Origin: Kribbella kalugense
Lineage (GTDB): Bacteria > Actinomycetota > Actinomycetes > Propionibacteriales > Kribbellaceae
Assembly: GCF_004365875.1 (NCBI RefSeq)
Contig: NZ_SODF01000002.1
Coordinates: 2,482,971 to 2,546,970 of the forward strand
Direction of reading: 5' to 3'
Length of the DNA: 64,000 bases
The notes beneath the pieces were generated by a model. The model was not told where the DNA came from. It saw only the letters and a program-made list of their open reading frames with translations, and did not search any database. The translations under genes were made by a program, and so were the position numbers. Each line of letters opens with the position of its first letter. The stretch's first letter is position 1. Of the stretch, positions 49,863-58,820 are shown in pieces.

Positions 49863-50762
49863 TCAGGCGGTCAGAGCGAGGAACACGTCGTCGAGCGTGG
49901 GCCGGTGGGACGAGACCCGCTCCGGCTCCAGTCCGTTGTCCCGGAGTACGTCGAGGACGTGGTGCAGGTGCGCTGCCGTACCGTCGGACGGGACGGTCAG
50001 CACCAGCTGATCGGCAAGGCCGTCCAGCACTCCGGTTGCTTTCAGCAGCTGTACTTCGTCGGTGAACCTGAGCTCGATCCGCTCGCCACCGATCTGGGTC
50101 TTGAGCGAATCGGCGCTACCGCTGGCAATCACCCGGCCGTGGTCGAGCAACACGATCCGGTCGGCCAGCCGGTCCGCCTCTTCCAGGTACTGCGTGGTGA
50201 GCAGGATGGTCGTCCCGTCCCGGACCAGCTCGACGATCGCGTCCCACATCGCCGACCGGCTGGCCGGGTCCAGACCGGTCGTCGGCTCGTCCAGGAAGAT
50301 CACCCGCGGCCTGCCGATCAGACTCATCGCCAGATCGAGCTTGCGCCGCATACCTCCCGAGTACGTCTTCACCCGCCGGTCCATCGCCCCAGTGAGTCCG
50401 AACTGCTCCAGCAGCTCGCCAGTACGGCGCTGTGCACCACGCCGGCCGAGATGCATCAGCCGGCCGACCATCACCAGGTTCTCCCGGCCGGTCTGGTTCT
50501 CGTCGACCGCGGCGAACTGCCCGGTCAGGCTGATCACCCCGCGGACCCTGGCCGGCTCGCGGAGTACGTCGTACCCGTCGATGGTCGCCGTACCCGCGTC
50601 CGGTCTGGTCAGGGTGGTCAGGATGCGCACGATCGTGGTCTTGCCGGCTCCGTTCGGGCCGAGCAGGGCGAGCACCGACCCCTCCGCGACGCTCAGGTCG
50701 ACCCCGGCCAGCACCTCGGTCGCGCCGTACGACTTCCGCAGTTCTGTTGCCTCGACGATCAT
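49863..50762 (-). CDS. ABC transporter ATPase, DrrA-like
   Basis: 299 residues. Walker A GPNGAGKTT, signature TYSGGMRRKLDLAM, Walker B VIFLDEPTTGLD, His-loop LLTTQYLEE. The C-terminal 75 residues and LTA ending match the DrrA subfamily that confers anthracycline-type resistance. AAGGAGGGG precedes the ATG; the longer frame to 50828 crosses the operator and is rejected. Regulated by the divergent TetR gene. Confidence 0.93.
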   Translation of the reverse strand: MIVEATELRKSYGATEVLAGVDLSVAEGSVLALLGPNGAGKTTIVRILTTLTRPDAGTATIDGYDVLREPARVRGVISLTGQFAAVDENQTGRENLVMVGRLMHLGRRGAQRRTGELLEQFGLTGAMDRRVKTYSGGMRRKLDLAMSLIGRPRVIFLDEPTTGLDPASRSAMWDAIVELVRDGTTILLTTQYLEEADRLADRIVLLDHGRVIASGSADSLKTQIGGERIELRFTDEVQLLKATGVLDGLADQLVLTVPSDGTAAHLHHVLDVLRDNGLEPERVSSHRPTLDDVFLALTA

Positions 50763-50774
50763 CGTCCCCTCCTT

Positions 50775-50816
50775 ACTGCGTATCATGTACGCTAAATAGC
50801 GTAGCAGATACGCAGT
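50775..50816. promoter_or_regulatory. Nested TetR operator between the Drr-type ABC genes and their regulator
   Basis: Outer arms ACTGCGTATC (50775-50784) and GATACGCAGT (50807-50816), 10 bp perfect; inner TACGCTA-AA-TAGCGTA (50788-50803), 7 bp perfect. All four arms contain GCGTA or TACGC. The site spans the promoters of both divergent genes. Confidence 0.75.
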
Positions 50817-50844
50817 GCCCCGAAGCAAGCCCTAAACTGACCCG

Positions 50845-51594
50845 GTGGAGGACAACGAGCTGCCGGCCGACGTCGCGGCGATGTGGCGGTTGCGGGAGGC
50901 GCCGCGCCGCGGGCCGAAGCCGTCGCTGACGCTCGACGAGATCGTCCGGGCCGCGATCGCGATCGCCGACGCCGAGGACCTTGCCGCGGTCTCGATGGCC
51001 CGGGTCGCCGAGCGGCTCGGCAACTCGACGATGGCGCTCTACCGGCACGTGAAGAGCAAGGACGAACTGTTCGTGATCATGTCGGACGCCGCGCTCGAGC
51101 GTCCGGAACCGATGCCCGAGGGCGTCGACTGGCGGACCGGGCTGACGTTCTGGGCCGACGGCGTACTCACGGCGATCAGGCGACACAAGTGGTACGCGAA
51201 GCTCCCGATCTCCGGGCCTCCGGCCGGGCCGAACAACCTTGCCTGGTTCGATTCCGCGCTCGGTGTGCTGGCGCAGACCGGTCTGCCGGAGGAGGCGAAG
51301 GTGGGGGTGGTGATGGGGCTCATCACCTACGTGCAGGGGGAGATCCGGATGGCGTTCGACCTGGCGGCCGGCTACATCGACAACCCGGATGCCTTCCAGC
51401 GGTTCGGCTCGACGCTGCGGCGGGTCGCGGATCCGCGCGTCTATCCGGCGGTGGCGCGCACGGTCGAGGCCGGCGTGTTCGACGAGGTCGGGAGCTTCGA
51501 GGAGGACAACGAGACCGACTTCGACTTCGGTTTGCAGCTCTACCTGGACGGCGTCGCGGCCTTCATCGACCGGGTGTGCGGTCCAGCTGAATAG
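50845..51594 (+). CDS. TetR-family regulator of the ABC exporter
   Basis: 249 residues from a GTG. The HTH is in LTLDEIVRAAIAIADAEDLAAVSMARVAERLGNSTMALYRHVKSKDEL, with a TetR C-terminal domain of the kind paired with drug exporters. It is divergent from the ABC genes with a strong nested operator between, so it should repress both. Its 3' end overlaps an opposing kinase gene by 32 bp. Confidence 0.92.
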   Translation: MEDNELPADVAAMWRLREAPRRGPKPSLTLDEIVRAAIAIADAEDLAAVSMARVAERLGNSTMALYRHVKSKDELFVIMSDAALERPEPMPEGVDWRTGLTFWADGVLTAIRRHKWYAKLPISGPPAGPNNLAWFDSALGVLAQTGLPEEAKVGVVMGLITYVQGEIRMAFDLAAGYIDNPDAFQRFGSTLRRVADPRVYPAVARTVEAGVFDEVGSFEEDNETDFDFGLQLYLDGVAAFIDRVCGPAE

Positions 51595-52210
51595 TTGCGT
51601 CGGCGACGGTCGCGGTGGCGGCGATGAGGCGGGCGTTGCGTTCGTCGGTGCCGTAGGTGCGTTCGTGGGCTTCTTCGGGTGACCTGCCGTAGAGACGGTG
51701 GCGGGCTTCGAGTCGCTCGTGCCGCAGTTGCTCGGGCACCTCGACGTACCAGCACTCATCCAGCAGCGTACGGACCGTTGCCCAGGGCATCTGATCGAGG
51801 AGCAGGTAGTTGCCCTCGGTCAGGACCAGGGTGACCTCGGGTGCGATGCCGATACTCGCGGCGATCGAGTCCTCGATGCTGCGGTCGAAGCGCGGTGCCC
51901 AGATCGGCTCCTCGGGCGATTCTTTAAGCCGTCTGAGCAAGGCGACGAAGCCGTACCCGTCGAAGGTATGCGGCGCACCTTTCACCTCCGCGAGCCCTTC
52001 GGCTTCCAGAACCGACTGCGCGAGGTGATACCCATCCATTGGGACCAGGGTGACTCGGTGCCCATCCGCGGTCAGCTGCGCGGTGAGTTGCTCGGCGTAC
52101 GTCGACTTGCCCGCCGCAGGCGCTCCGGTGATCCCCAGGATCGATCGCCGGCCCCGAGTCGCGAGGCCGACAGCACGGTCATAGGCGGTGACGGGATCCA
52201 AGATGCGCAC
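51563..52210 (-). CDS. P-loop nucleoside/uridine kinase-like protein
   Basis: 215 residues from a GTG with AGGA upstream. Walker A is GITGAPAAGKSTYAEQL; VPMDGYHLAQSVLEAEG and HTFDGYGFVALLRRL follow the pantothenate/uridine kinase pattern, and LVLTEGNYLLLD is the Walker B-like strand. It resembles bacterial fructose-transport-like YggC proteins of unknown substrate. The long frame upstream of 52210 covers the divergent promoter and is not coding. Confidence 0.85.
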   Translation of the reverse strand: MRILDPVTAYDRAVGLATRGRRSILGITGAPAAGKSTYAEQLTAQLTADGHRVTLVPMDGYHLAQSVLEAEGLAEVKGAPHTFDGYGFVALLRRLKESPEEPIWAPRFDRSIEDSIAASIGIAPEVTLVLTEGNYLLLDQMPWATVRTLLDECWYVEVPEQLRHERLEARHRLYGRSPEEAHERTYGTDERNARLIAATATVADATIQLDRTPGR

Positions 52211-52268
52211 CCAGACGATCCTAAGCTGAACCTGCGGCGACGTTACTCTGCTGGCCCAAGGAGGCCAG

Positions 52269-52889
52269 ATGACCGAGAACCGCATTGCCCGACCACAGCC
52301 CATCACGCCCGAGGATCGGGAGTTCATCGCGCAGGTGGAGCAGCGGGTGCCTGATGCGCTGTTCGACGAGGTCGCCCGCGAGTTCGCGCCGGCCAATCTG
52401 GCGCCGGATCAACTCGCGAGGCAAATGAGCGAGGCAGCTCCTGGTGGTCGGTTGCGGACAGCGGTCGACGCCGCGATGAGCGGAAGCCGGCATTTCGGCT
52501 CGCTCCCGCCGGCTGAACGGTCCGCGGCTGCCGAGCAGGCCACTCTGGCCGCTGCCCAGGCGATCGATTCGAGTCTCACCATCGAACGCAAGGAGCCGAC
52601 GTCACGGCTCGGCCTGATCGCCGGGAAGGTCGCCGATAAGGCAGTGGATCTCGCGTTCCGAGGGTCCTACCGTGATGTGGCCAACCTGGCGGCCAACAAG
52701 GCGTCCGAGAGGTTGAGCGGCGCGTTGAACTGGTCGCGCTTTCACCAGATGGAGGAAGCGCAACGGCACGCCGGCGCCGTCGGGCCGGCCGCCGCTGCGC
52801 CGCAGTACAAGCCAGCGGACGCTGCCTCTTCCGCCAAGGCGACTCCTGCGAGCAAGGACGGCGACCGCGGCCGCATCGCGCGCGACTGA
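52269..52889 (+). CDS. Uncharacterised alanine-rich protein
   Basis: 206 residues behind AAGGAGG. Mostly helical and alanine-rich, with a short conserved-looking N-terminus (TPEDREFIAQVEQRVPDALFDEV) and a disordered C-terminus (Ala/Lys/Asp). No TM helix, signal or known domain. Its stop abuts the stop of the monooxygenase gene. Confidence 0.7.
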   Translation: MTENRIARPQPITPEDREFIAQVEQRVPDALFDEVAREFAPANLAPDQLARQMSEAAPGGRLRTAVDAAMSGSRHFGSLPPAERSAAAEQATLAAAQAIDSSLTIERKEPTSRLGLIAGKVADKAVDLAFRGSYRDVANLAANKASERLSGALNWSRFHQMEEAQRHAGAVGPAAAAPQYKPADAASSAKATPASKDGDRGRIARD

Positions 52890-54236
52890 CTAGGCCAGGT
52901 ATCCGTCCGGGCGGATCAGGATCTCGTCGCCCGGCTGCGCGTGGTAGATCGCGAACGCTTCCGGTGAGGTGATCTCGACGGCGTGCGGGTGGGTCGACGG
53001 GGTGGTGGGGGAGAAGCGCAGCAGGGTCTCGTGTGGGCCGCGGAACAGTTCGAACAGCCGGACCTTGTTGCCTTCGGCATCGACTACTGGCGCGTCGGGA
53101 GCGCGGTCGCCTGAGGTGAGTGGACGGGTGTCAGCCAGGTCCCGGTACGAGACGTCGAGCTGGCGGGTGTTCTCGCCGCGCTCCAGCGCCGACTCGTCGC
53201 CGTCGACGTGCTTCTGCATCAGGTCCTCGCTGATCCCGAGCACCCGGGCCGCGTTGGTCCGGCGCTCGGTCTCGTAGGTCGCGAGGACCTCTTCGCGACC
53301 GTCCGCCAGCTTCCAGCCGAGGTTGTACGCGTCCTGTACGCCGGTGTTCAGCCCCTGACCGCCGGTCGGCGGGTGCACGTGCGCGGCATCGCCCGCGATG
53401 AAGACCCGGCCGACCCGGAACTTCTCGGCGAGACGCACGTTCGGCCGCCACACAGTCGACCAGGTCAGGTCGCGGAGCTTCGCAGTACCGGGGCCCGCGT
53501 AATTGTCGACCAACGCCTGCAGGCCTTCGATCGAAGTGTCGGCGTCTTCCCCATCGAGCGGCGCGCCGAACTGGAACTGGTCGCCACCGGACAACGGGGT
53601 CATCGCGATGCCGGACATCGGGTTGTCCTTGGCGGCGAACCAGTAGCCGACCTCGTGGTCGAGACCGTCCGCCGCGACATCACCGAGCAGCATGCGGATC
53701 GACTCGTCGGTGGTCCCCTCGAAGGCGATCCCCAGCTGCTTGCGGACGAAGCTCTTGCCGCCGTCCGCTCCGACGAGGTAGTCGGCCGTGACGGTCTCAC
53801 CGGTTGACAGCTCGGCGGTCACCACGTCGGTGGTCTGGCTGAACCCGACGATCGCGGTGTCCAGCTCGACCTGCACGCCGTACTCCGCGAGCTTGTCGCG
53901 CAGGATCTTCTCGGTGCGGGACTGGCCGAGCATCCACGCGTTCGGGTACGGAATGTCCGCAGTCGGCTCGACCGGCTCCGCCATCCGCCGCTCATCGACC
54001 AGCTGGCCGCTCAGGTGGATCTTCATCAGCGGGACCGACCGGCCCTGCTTGAGTACTTCGTCCAGTACGCCGAGGTCCTCGAACACTTCGAGGGTCCGCG
54101 GCTGCAGGCCGTCCCCGCGCGATCCGTCGAAGAACTCGGTCGCCTTGTCGATCACCCGGACCGCGATGCCGCGCCGGGCCAGTTCGATGCCAAGAGTCAG
54201 GCCGGTCGGTCCGGCGCCCGCGATCAGGACGTTCAT
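52890..54236 (-). CDS. FAD-dependent aromatic monooxygenase
   Basis: 448 residues. FAD loop VLIAGAGPTGLTLGIELARRG at the N-terminus, the DG motif in YLVGADGGKSFVRKQLG, and the GD motif in VFIAGDAAHVHPPTGGQGLNTG place it in the PheA/TfdB (class A) hydroxylases, close to rifampicin- or polyketide-hydroxylating types. AAGGAGA precedes the ATG. Its divergent TetR gene and the operator at 54265 indicate substrate-induced expression. Confidence 0.92.
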   Translation of the reverse strand: MNVLIAGAGPTGLTLGIELARRGIAVRVIDKATEFFDGSRGDGLQPRTLEVFEDLGVLDEVLKQGRSVPLMKIHLSGQLVDERRMAEPVEPTADIPYPNAWMLGQSRTEKILRDKLAEYGVQVELDTAIVGFSQTTDVVTAELSTGETVTADYLVGADGGKSFVRKQLGIAFEGTTDESIRMLLGDVAADGLDHEVGYWFAAKDNPMSGIAMTPLSGGDQFQFGAPLDGEDADTSIEGLQALVDNYAGPGTAKLRDLTWSTVWRPNVRLAEKFRVGRVFIAGDAAHVHPPTGGQGLNTGVQDAYNLGWKLADGREEVLATYETERRTNAARVLGISEDLMQKHVDGDESALERGENTRQLDVSYRDLADTRPLTSGDRAPDAPVVDAEGNKVRLFELFRGPHETLLRFSPTTPSTHPHAVEITSPEAFAIYHAQPGDEILIRPDGYLA

Positions 54237-54264
54237 GGTGGTCTCCTTGGATGAACTATGATTC

Positions 54265-54282
54265 ACTGAATTCGGATTCAGT
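54265..54282. promoter_or_regulatory. TetR operator upstream of the monooxygenase
   Basis: ACTGAAT-TCGG-ATTCAGT, 7-bp perfect arms, 29 bp before the monooxygenase ATG and 38 bp before the TetR start. Confidence 0.65.
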
Positions 54283-54319
54283 CTGGGGGTGACTAGGGTT
54301 CGCTGTCAAGGAGGCAGTT

Positions 54320-54922
54320 GTGACGGACACGGTGAGCCGCCGGCAGCGAGCGGCCGGGACCGAGGCGGCGCTGAAGCAGGCCGCGCGGGAGGTCTTCGCC
54401 GAGCGCGGGTACCTGAACACGAAGATCACCGACATCACCGCGGCCGCGGGCCGCGCGACGGGATCGTTCTACAACCACTTCGCCAGCAAGGAAGAGCTGC
54501 TCGAGGCGCTCCTGAAGGACATGCTCGCGGTGGCCGACGAGACGATCGCCGACGTCGCCGGCCACGACCCGGACTTCAGCAAGATCTCAGCGATCCGCTG
54601 GCACGTGGCCGGGTTCTGGCGGTTCTACCAGCAGCATCTGCCGGAGATGATCGCGGTGAAGCAGGCCGCGATGGTTGACCCGGAGTTCGGGCGCCGGCTG
54701 CAGCAGATCATGGCCGACGACGACGCCCACATGGTCGAGCACTTCGCCCACCTGCCGAACCCGCCGGCCGATCCGCTGGTCACGATCTCGGCCATGAACG
54801 CCTTGCTGGACGGCTTCGCCTACACCTGGCTCGTGGTGAACCCGGCCAACGGCCAAACCATCCCCGACGAGACCGCGATCGACACCCTCACCAACCTCCT
54901 GCACCACGGACTCGTCGGTTAG
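54320..54922 (+). CDS. TetR-family regulator of the monooxygenase
   Basis: 200 residues from a GTG with AAGGAGG. HTH in REVFAERGYLNTKITDITAAAGRATGSFYNHFASKEEL. The C-terminal domain (HVAGFWRFYQQHLPEMIAVKQAAM) resembles regulators of flavin monooxygenases. It overlaps the 3' end of the ligD-like gene by 4 bp. Confidence 0.9.
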   Translation: MTDTVSRRQRAAGTEAALKQAAREVFAERGYLNTKITDITAAAGRATGSFYNHFASKEELLEALLKDMLAVADETIADVAGHDPDFSKISAIRWHVAGFWRFYQQHLPEMIAVKQAAMVDPEFGRRLQQIMADDDAHMVEHFAHLPNPPADPLVTISAMNALLDGFAYTWLVVNPANGQTIPDETAIDTLTNLLHHGLVG

Positions 54923-55890
54923 TCCTCCGGCGGCGGGGGCTCTTCGGCGCCTTCGCGTTCGTCGCGGTCGGCCCACTCCATCAGGGTCGCGAGTGAGTAG
55001 ACGTTGTCGTCGATCGTGGCGTGCAGGTCGCCGAGCTCGCCGTACCGCTGGGGGACGGTGGCGATGGTGAAGTCCTTCGGGTTCACGTCGTCGATCTCGT
55101 CCCAGTGGATCGGGGTCGACACGGTGCCTTCGGGGTTGCCGCGAACGGAGTACGCCGCCGCGATCGTGTGGTCGCGCGCGTTCTGATTGAAGTCCACGAA
55201 GACCAGTCGAGGATCGCGATCCTTGCGCCACCACGTGGTCGTCACGTCCTCCGGCGCCCGCCGCTCCACCTCGCGCGCGAACGCCAACGCAGCACGCCGT
55301 ACGTCGGTGAACCCGTACGCCGGCTCTACCCGGACGTAGACGTGGATGCCGCTACCGCCGGACGTCTTCGGGTAGCCGACTGCGCCGAGCTCATCGAGCA
55401 CTTCGTGGACGGTGTGCGCGACCCGTCGTACCCGATCGAAGGGGCAGTCAGGCATCGGGTCGAGGTCGATCCGCCACTCGTCCGGCTTCTCGGTGTCGGC
55501 GCGACGGGAGTTCCACGGGTGGAACTCGACCGTCGACATCTGCACCGCCCACGCGACGTGCGCGATCTCGGTGACACACAGCTCGTCCGCGGTCCGGTTG
55601 TACCGCGGGAACTTCACGCGGACCGTCTCCATCCACGGCGGCGCTCCATGCGGCAGCCGCTTCTGATGAACCTTCTCGCCCGCAACCCCCTCGGGAAACC
55701 GGTGCAACATGCACGGCCGCTCGCGCAGCGCGTTCACGATCCCGTCCCCGACCGACAGGTAGTACTTGACCAGGTCGAGCTTGGTCTCCCTGCGCGCAGG
55801 AAAGTACACCCGGTCCGGGTTCGAGATCCGGACCGTCCGCTCGCCAACCTCCAGCTCGATCGCCGGAGACTTTCCCTTGGACTCGGCCAT
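54919..55890 (-). CDS. Stand-alone LigD-type polymerase/primase (PolDom)
   Basis: 323 residues. ISNPDRVYFPARRETKLDLVKYY, PCMLHRFPEGVAGEKVHQKRLPHGAP and RIDLDPMPDCPFD (catalytic Asp pair) are archaeo-eukaryotic primase-type LigD polymerase motifs, with TSGGSGIHVYV holding the conserved His. It fills gaps during non-homologous end joining. No ligase or nuclease domain is attached and no ku gene is nearby; separate PolDom genes are common in actinobacteria. Confidence 0.93.
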   Translation of the reverse strand: MAESKGKSPAIELEVGERTVRISNPDRVYFPARRETKLDLVKYYLSVGDGIVNALRERPCMLHRFPEGVAGEKVHQKRLPHGAPPWMETVRVKFPRYNRTADELCVTEIAHVAWAVQMSTVEFHPWNSRRADTEKPDEWRIDLDPMPDCPFDRVRRVAHTVHEVLDELGAVGYPKTSGGSGIHVYVRVEPAYGFTDVRRAALAFAREVERRAPEDVTTTWWRKDRDPRLVFVDFNQNARDHTIAAAYSVRGNPEGTVSTPIHWDEIDDVNPKDFTIATVPQRYGELGDLHATIDDNVYSLATLMEWADRDEREGAEEPPPPED

Positions 55891-55925
55891 GACGCCAACC
55901 TAACCGGCGCCGGGGACAAACGGCA

Positions 55926-57062
55926 TCAAGCCAGGCGCGTGAGCCAGCCGCGGGTGTCGGGGGTGCGGCCGTACTGGAGGTCGAGGAGGGTACTGCGGAT
56001 CTTCGCGGTGACCGGGCCGACGCCGTAGTCGACAGTGTGGTCGCCGATGGTCAGGTCGCCGTCGGGCCAGGCGAGGCGGCCGATCGGGGTGATGACGGCG
56101 GCGGTGCCGGAGGCAAAGACCTCGGTGATCTCGCCGTTGCGTACGCCGTCCTTCCATTCGTCGGCGGAGATGCGGCGCTCCTCGACCGGGTGACCGAGGT
56201 CGGCGGCGAGTTCGATCACCGATGAGCGGGTCACGCCTTCGAGGATCGAGCCGTTCAGCTCAGGCGTGACGATCCGGCCGTCGGCGTACACGAAGAACAT
56301 GTTCATGCTGCCGATCTCCTCGAGCCACTTGTGCTCGACCGCATCGACGAACGCGACCTGCTCGCAGCCGTTCGCGACTGCCTCGGCCAGGCCGGCCAGG
56401 CTGGACGCGTAGTTCCCGCCGCACTTGGCCGCGCCGGTCCCACCCGGAGTTGCCCGGATAGTCGAGGTGGTCAGCCAGATGGAGACGGGCTTGGGGCCGG
56501 TGTTGAAGTACGGACCTGCGGGGGAGGCGATGACGCCGAACAGCACCTCATGCGACGGCCGGACGCTCAGTGCCGCCTCCGTGGCGATCATGTACGGCCG
56601 CAGATACAGACTGGTCTCGCTGTCCTCGGCTGACGGGACCCAGGCCTCGTCAACGGTCACCAGCGCGCGCAGCGCCGCGACGAACTCGTCCTCCGGCACC
56701 TGTGGCAGCGCCAGCCGCTCTGCGCTCGCAGTGAACCGGGCTGCGTTCCGATCCGGCCGGAAGGCCCACACCGAGCCGTCCGGGTGCCGGTACGCCTTGA
56801 GTCCCTCGAAGATCTCCTGCGAGTAGTGGAAGACAGCAGCCGCAGGACTCAGTGACAGTGGCGCGTACGCCGTGACCTTGGCGTCCTGCCAGCCACGGTC
56901 CACCGTCCAGTTCGCAACCACCATGTGGTCCGTGAACGACTGCCCGAACGCCGGGTCCGCGAGCACGGCCGCCCGAGCCTCTGCACTGGCCGGATCACTC
57001 CGCAGCTCGACTGCGAAGTCCCACGCGTCTGTCACTGCCGTTGCCTGCTGTTCACCTGTCAC
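55926..57062 (-). CDS. ilvE: Branched-chain amino acid aminotransferase
   Basis: 378 residues from a GTG. SQEIFEGLKAYRHPDG (entry loop), GAAKCGGNYASSL (likely pyridoxal-phosphate lysine) and MNMFFVYADG, VTRSSVIELAADLG match class IV transaminases of the BCAT group. It makes or degrades Leu, Ile and Val. Only 10 bp separate it from the upstream XRE-type regulator gene, suggesting co-transcription. Confidence 0.95.
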   Translation of the reverse strand: MTGEQQATAVTDAWDFAVELRSDPASAEARAAVLADPAFGQSFTDHMVVANWTVDRGWQDAKVTAYAPLSLSPAAAVFHYSQEIFEGLKAYRHPDGSVWAFRPDRNAARFTASAERLALPQVPEDEFVAALRALVTVDEAWVPSAEDSETSLYLRPYMIATEAALSVRPSHEVLFGVIASPAGPYFNTGPKPVSIWLTTSTIRATPGGTGAAKCGGNYASSLAGLAEAVANGCEQVAFVDAVEHKWLEEIGSMNMFFVYADGRIVTPELNGSILEGVTRSSVIELAADLGHPVEERRISADEWKDGVRNGEITEVFASGTAAVITPIGRLAWPDGDLTIGDHTVDYGVGPVTAKIRSTLLDLQYGRTPDTRGWLTRLA

Positions 57063-57072
57063 TCGCCGCACG

Positions 57073-58323
57073 CTACCCCCGCACTTGCCGATCGCTCGAC
57101 CCGCCGCCCACACTCCGGCCACTCCGGCTCAACAGCCTCCGTAGCTCGGCTGCACCGGGCAGGGTGGGTTCCTTGTCCTGTACGACGCGCAGCACTCGAT
57201 CGGCAGCGTCGTACACCCAGAGGTCGTGCCACTCGTCCGGCAGCTCGACCAGGACCCGGAGAGCCGTGGCCAGGCCGGCTGCGACCTCTCCGGCGACAGC
57301 GAGGCACTCGGCCAGTCCTAGATCGAGTTTGGCGCGTTCGCCGACCCACGTCTCGGGGCAGAGCTCGCGGGCTCGCTCCAGCAGGATGCAGCCCGGCACG
57401 CCGTACCCGAGGCCCGCGCACACACGTCCCTCGGCCCAGTGCAGCTGATAGGGCAGCCAGTCGGTCGGTCGCGCGTCAGTCACAACAGTGTCGTCGCCGA
57501 TGCCTACAAGCACTTGCAATGCCTGGTGGGTCTCCTCAGTCCGCTCCAGCTCGGCCAGGACCAGCGCCTGGGCAACCTGCGGCACGCAGGTGGCCGTGCT
57601 CGGCGTCTGTCGCGCCGCGGCGACAGCCTTGTCGGCCAGCTCCAGCAACTCCGGCAACGGCCGTCGCTCGACGAGGCCGCTGATTGCCTCCCTCGCGCAC
57701 ACCAGAGCGAGAAGTGCGCCATCTCCGGAACTGGCGGCGGCCGTTTGCGCCGCCCACCACCAACGCCTTGCGGTACGTCGTTCACCAAGCCCGGTGAGGG
57801 TCTCCGCGATCAGCACGCTGAGCTCGACTGCCTCCACCTCGTCACCGCCCCGGGCTTGCAGCGCCTGTAGCTCACCGACCAGCTCTGGTAGCAGCGAAGC
57901 CGGCGGAACAGTGCGGAAGTCGCCGAGCGCAATGGCCTGCTCGGCAACGCCGGCGGCTGCGACCAGCCCTTGCCACGCCAGCTCCAACGGGTCGGCGGCG
58001 CCGGCCGGTCGCCAAGCACCCTGGAGTCGCTGTGCAGGCCTTCGATCGAGGACAGCCGGCTCTGGGTCGCGGCGCTCGAAGGTGACAGTCAGCTGGTCGC
58101 CGGTGCCGAGCTCCCGGTCGCAGAGCCGCGCCAGGTCCACCGAGCCCGGCCGCTGCCCGCGCTCCACCTGCGACAGGTAGCTGTGGTCGTACCCGACGCG
58201 TGCTGCCAGTTGCCGCAGGCTCAGACCGGCCGCCTGCCTGCGCTGCCGCAACATCTGGCCGAAAGTTGATGTCACAGTTGATGTGTCGGTCACAGGACCA
58301 CCCCGTTCGCGCTTCGAGCTCAT
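57073..58323 (-). CDS. XRE-family regulator with TPR-like domain
   Basis: 416 residues. The N-terminal HTH is FGQMLRQRRQAAGLSLRQLAARVGYDHSYLSQVERGQR; the rest is about 300 residues of helical repeats rich in Ala, Leu and Arg, as in Streptomyces-type TPR regulators. A GTG at 58293 is an alternative start. It precedes ilvE on the same strand. Upstream is the 17-bp inverted repeat at 58383. Ligand unknown. Confidence 0.85.
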   Translation of the reverse strand: MSSKRERGGPVTDTSTVTSTFGQMLRQRRQAAGLSLRQLAARVGYDHSYLSQVERGQRPGSVDLARLCDRELGTGDQLTVTFERRDPEPAVLDRRPAQRLQGAWRPAGAADPLELAWQGLVAAAGVAEQAIALGDFRTVPPASLLPELVGELQALQARGGDEVEAVELSVLIAETLTGLGERRTARRWWWAAQTAAASSGDGALLALVCAREAISGLVERRPLPELLELADKAVAAARQTPSTATCVPQVAQALVLAELERTEETHQALQVLVGIGDDTVVTDARPTDWLPYQLHWAEGRVCAGLGYGVPGCILLERARELCPETWVGERAKLDLGLAECLAVAGEVAAGLATALRVLVELPDEWHDLWVYDAADRVLRVVQDKEPTLPGAAELRRLLSRSGRSVGGGSSDRQVRG

Positions 58324-58382
58324 GTGGTGCGTGTTGCGAAGCTACAAGCACTCGCCGACAAAAACCGTGGAAAACAAGGGCA

Positions 58383-58420
58383 TGTGGGCTGTGGGCTGTT
58401 CCCACAGCCCACAGCCCACA
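58383..58420. repeat. Perfect 17-bp inverted repeat with internal direct repeat
   Basis: TGTGGGCTGTGGGCTGT (58383-58399), loop TCCC, exact complement (58404-58420). Each arm is itself TGTGGGC repeated. It lies between the divergent XRE gene (start 58323) and the small gene at 58459. Confidence 0.8.
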
Positions 58421-58458
58421 CCTGTTGTGCGCAGTGCGTTCTGGGCGACGCTGAAGAG

Positions 58459-58812
58459 GTGAACACGCTGCAGCGACAGGCTCGCCTTTTCCAACTGGTC
58501 CGTCCCACCGCCGCCCATGGCACCCGCATGCTCGCGGAAGGCGCGGAGTGGTCCGACGGTGCTGTCGCGCTCAGGTGGCACGGCCGCTGGCCGAGCACCT
58601 CGACCTGGGACGGCATCGATTCGCTGCTGGCGGTTCACGCCGCCGACGGCGCCACCCGGCTGCACTGGCTCGACCCGCCACCACCTGTCCGCGCGGTCGC
58701 ACCACCAACCCCGGAGCCGTACGACGGCTCGGTCTGGCTGCCGGCGCCGGCTCCCGACGGTCTTTGTTCCCGCTGCGGCCGGCCCTGGCCCTGCCTGGAC
58801 TGCGGCCCCTAG
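58459..58812 (+). CDS. Small protein with C-terminal zinc ribbon
   Basis: 117 residues from a GTG: NTLQRQARLFQLVRPTAAHGTRMLAEGAEWSDGAVALRWHGRW, a Pro-rich middle, then CSRCGRPWPCLDC at the C-terminus (two Cys pairs). A longer frame starting at 58324 would read through the inverted repeat and is rejected. Function unknown. Confidence 0.65.
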   Translation: MNTLQRQARLFQLVRPTAAHGTRMLAEGAEWSDGAVALRWHGRWPSTSTWDGIDSLLAVHAADGATRLHWLDPPPPVRAVAPPTPEPYDGSVWLPAPAPDGLCSRCGRPWPCLDCGP

Positions 58813-58820
58813 CGCTGCGA

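Noticed and set aside
58324..58458. Upstream extension of the zinc-ribbon gene
   Set aside because: It would translate the 17-bp inverted repeat; the GTG at 58459 is supported by the conserved-looking NTLQRQARLFQL start.
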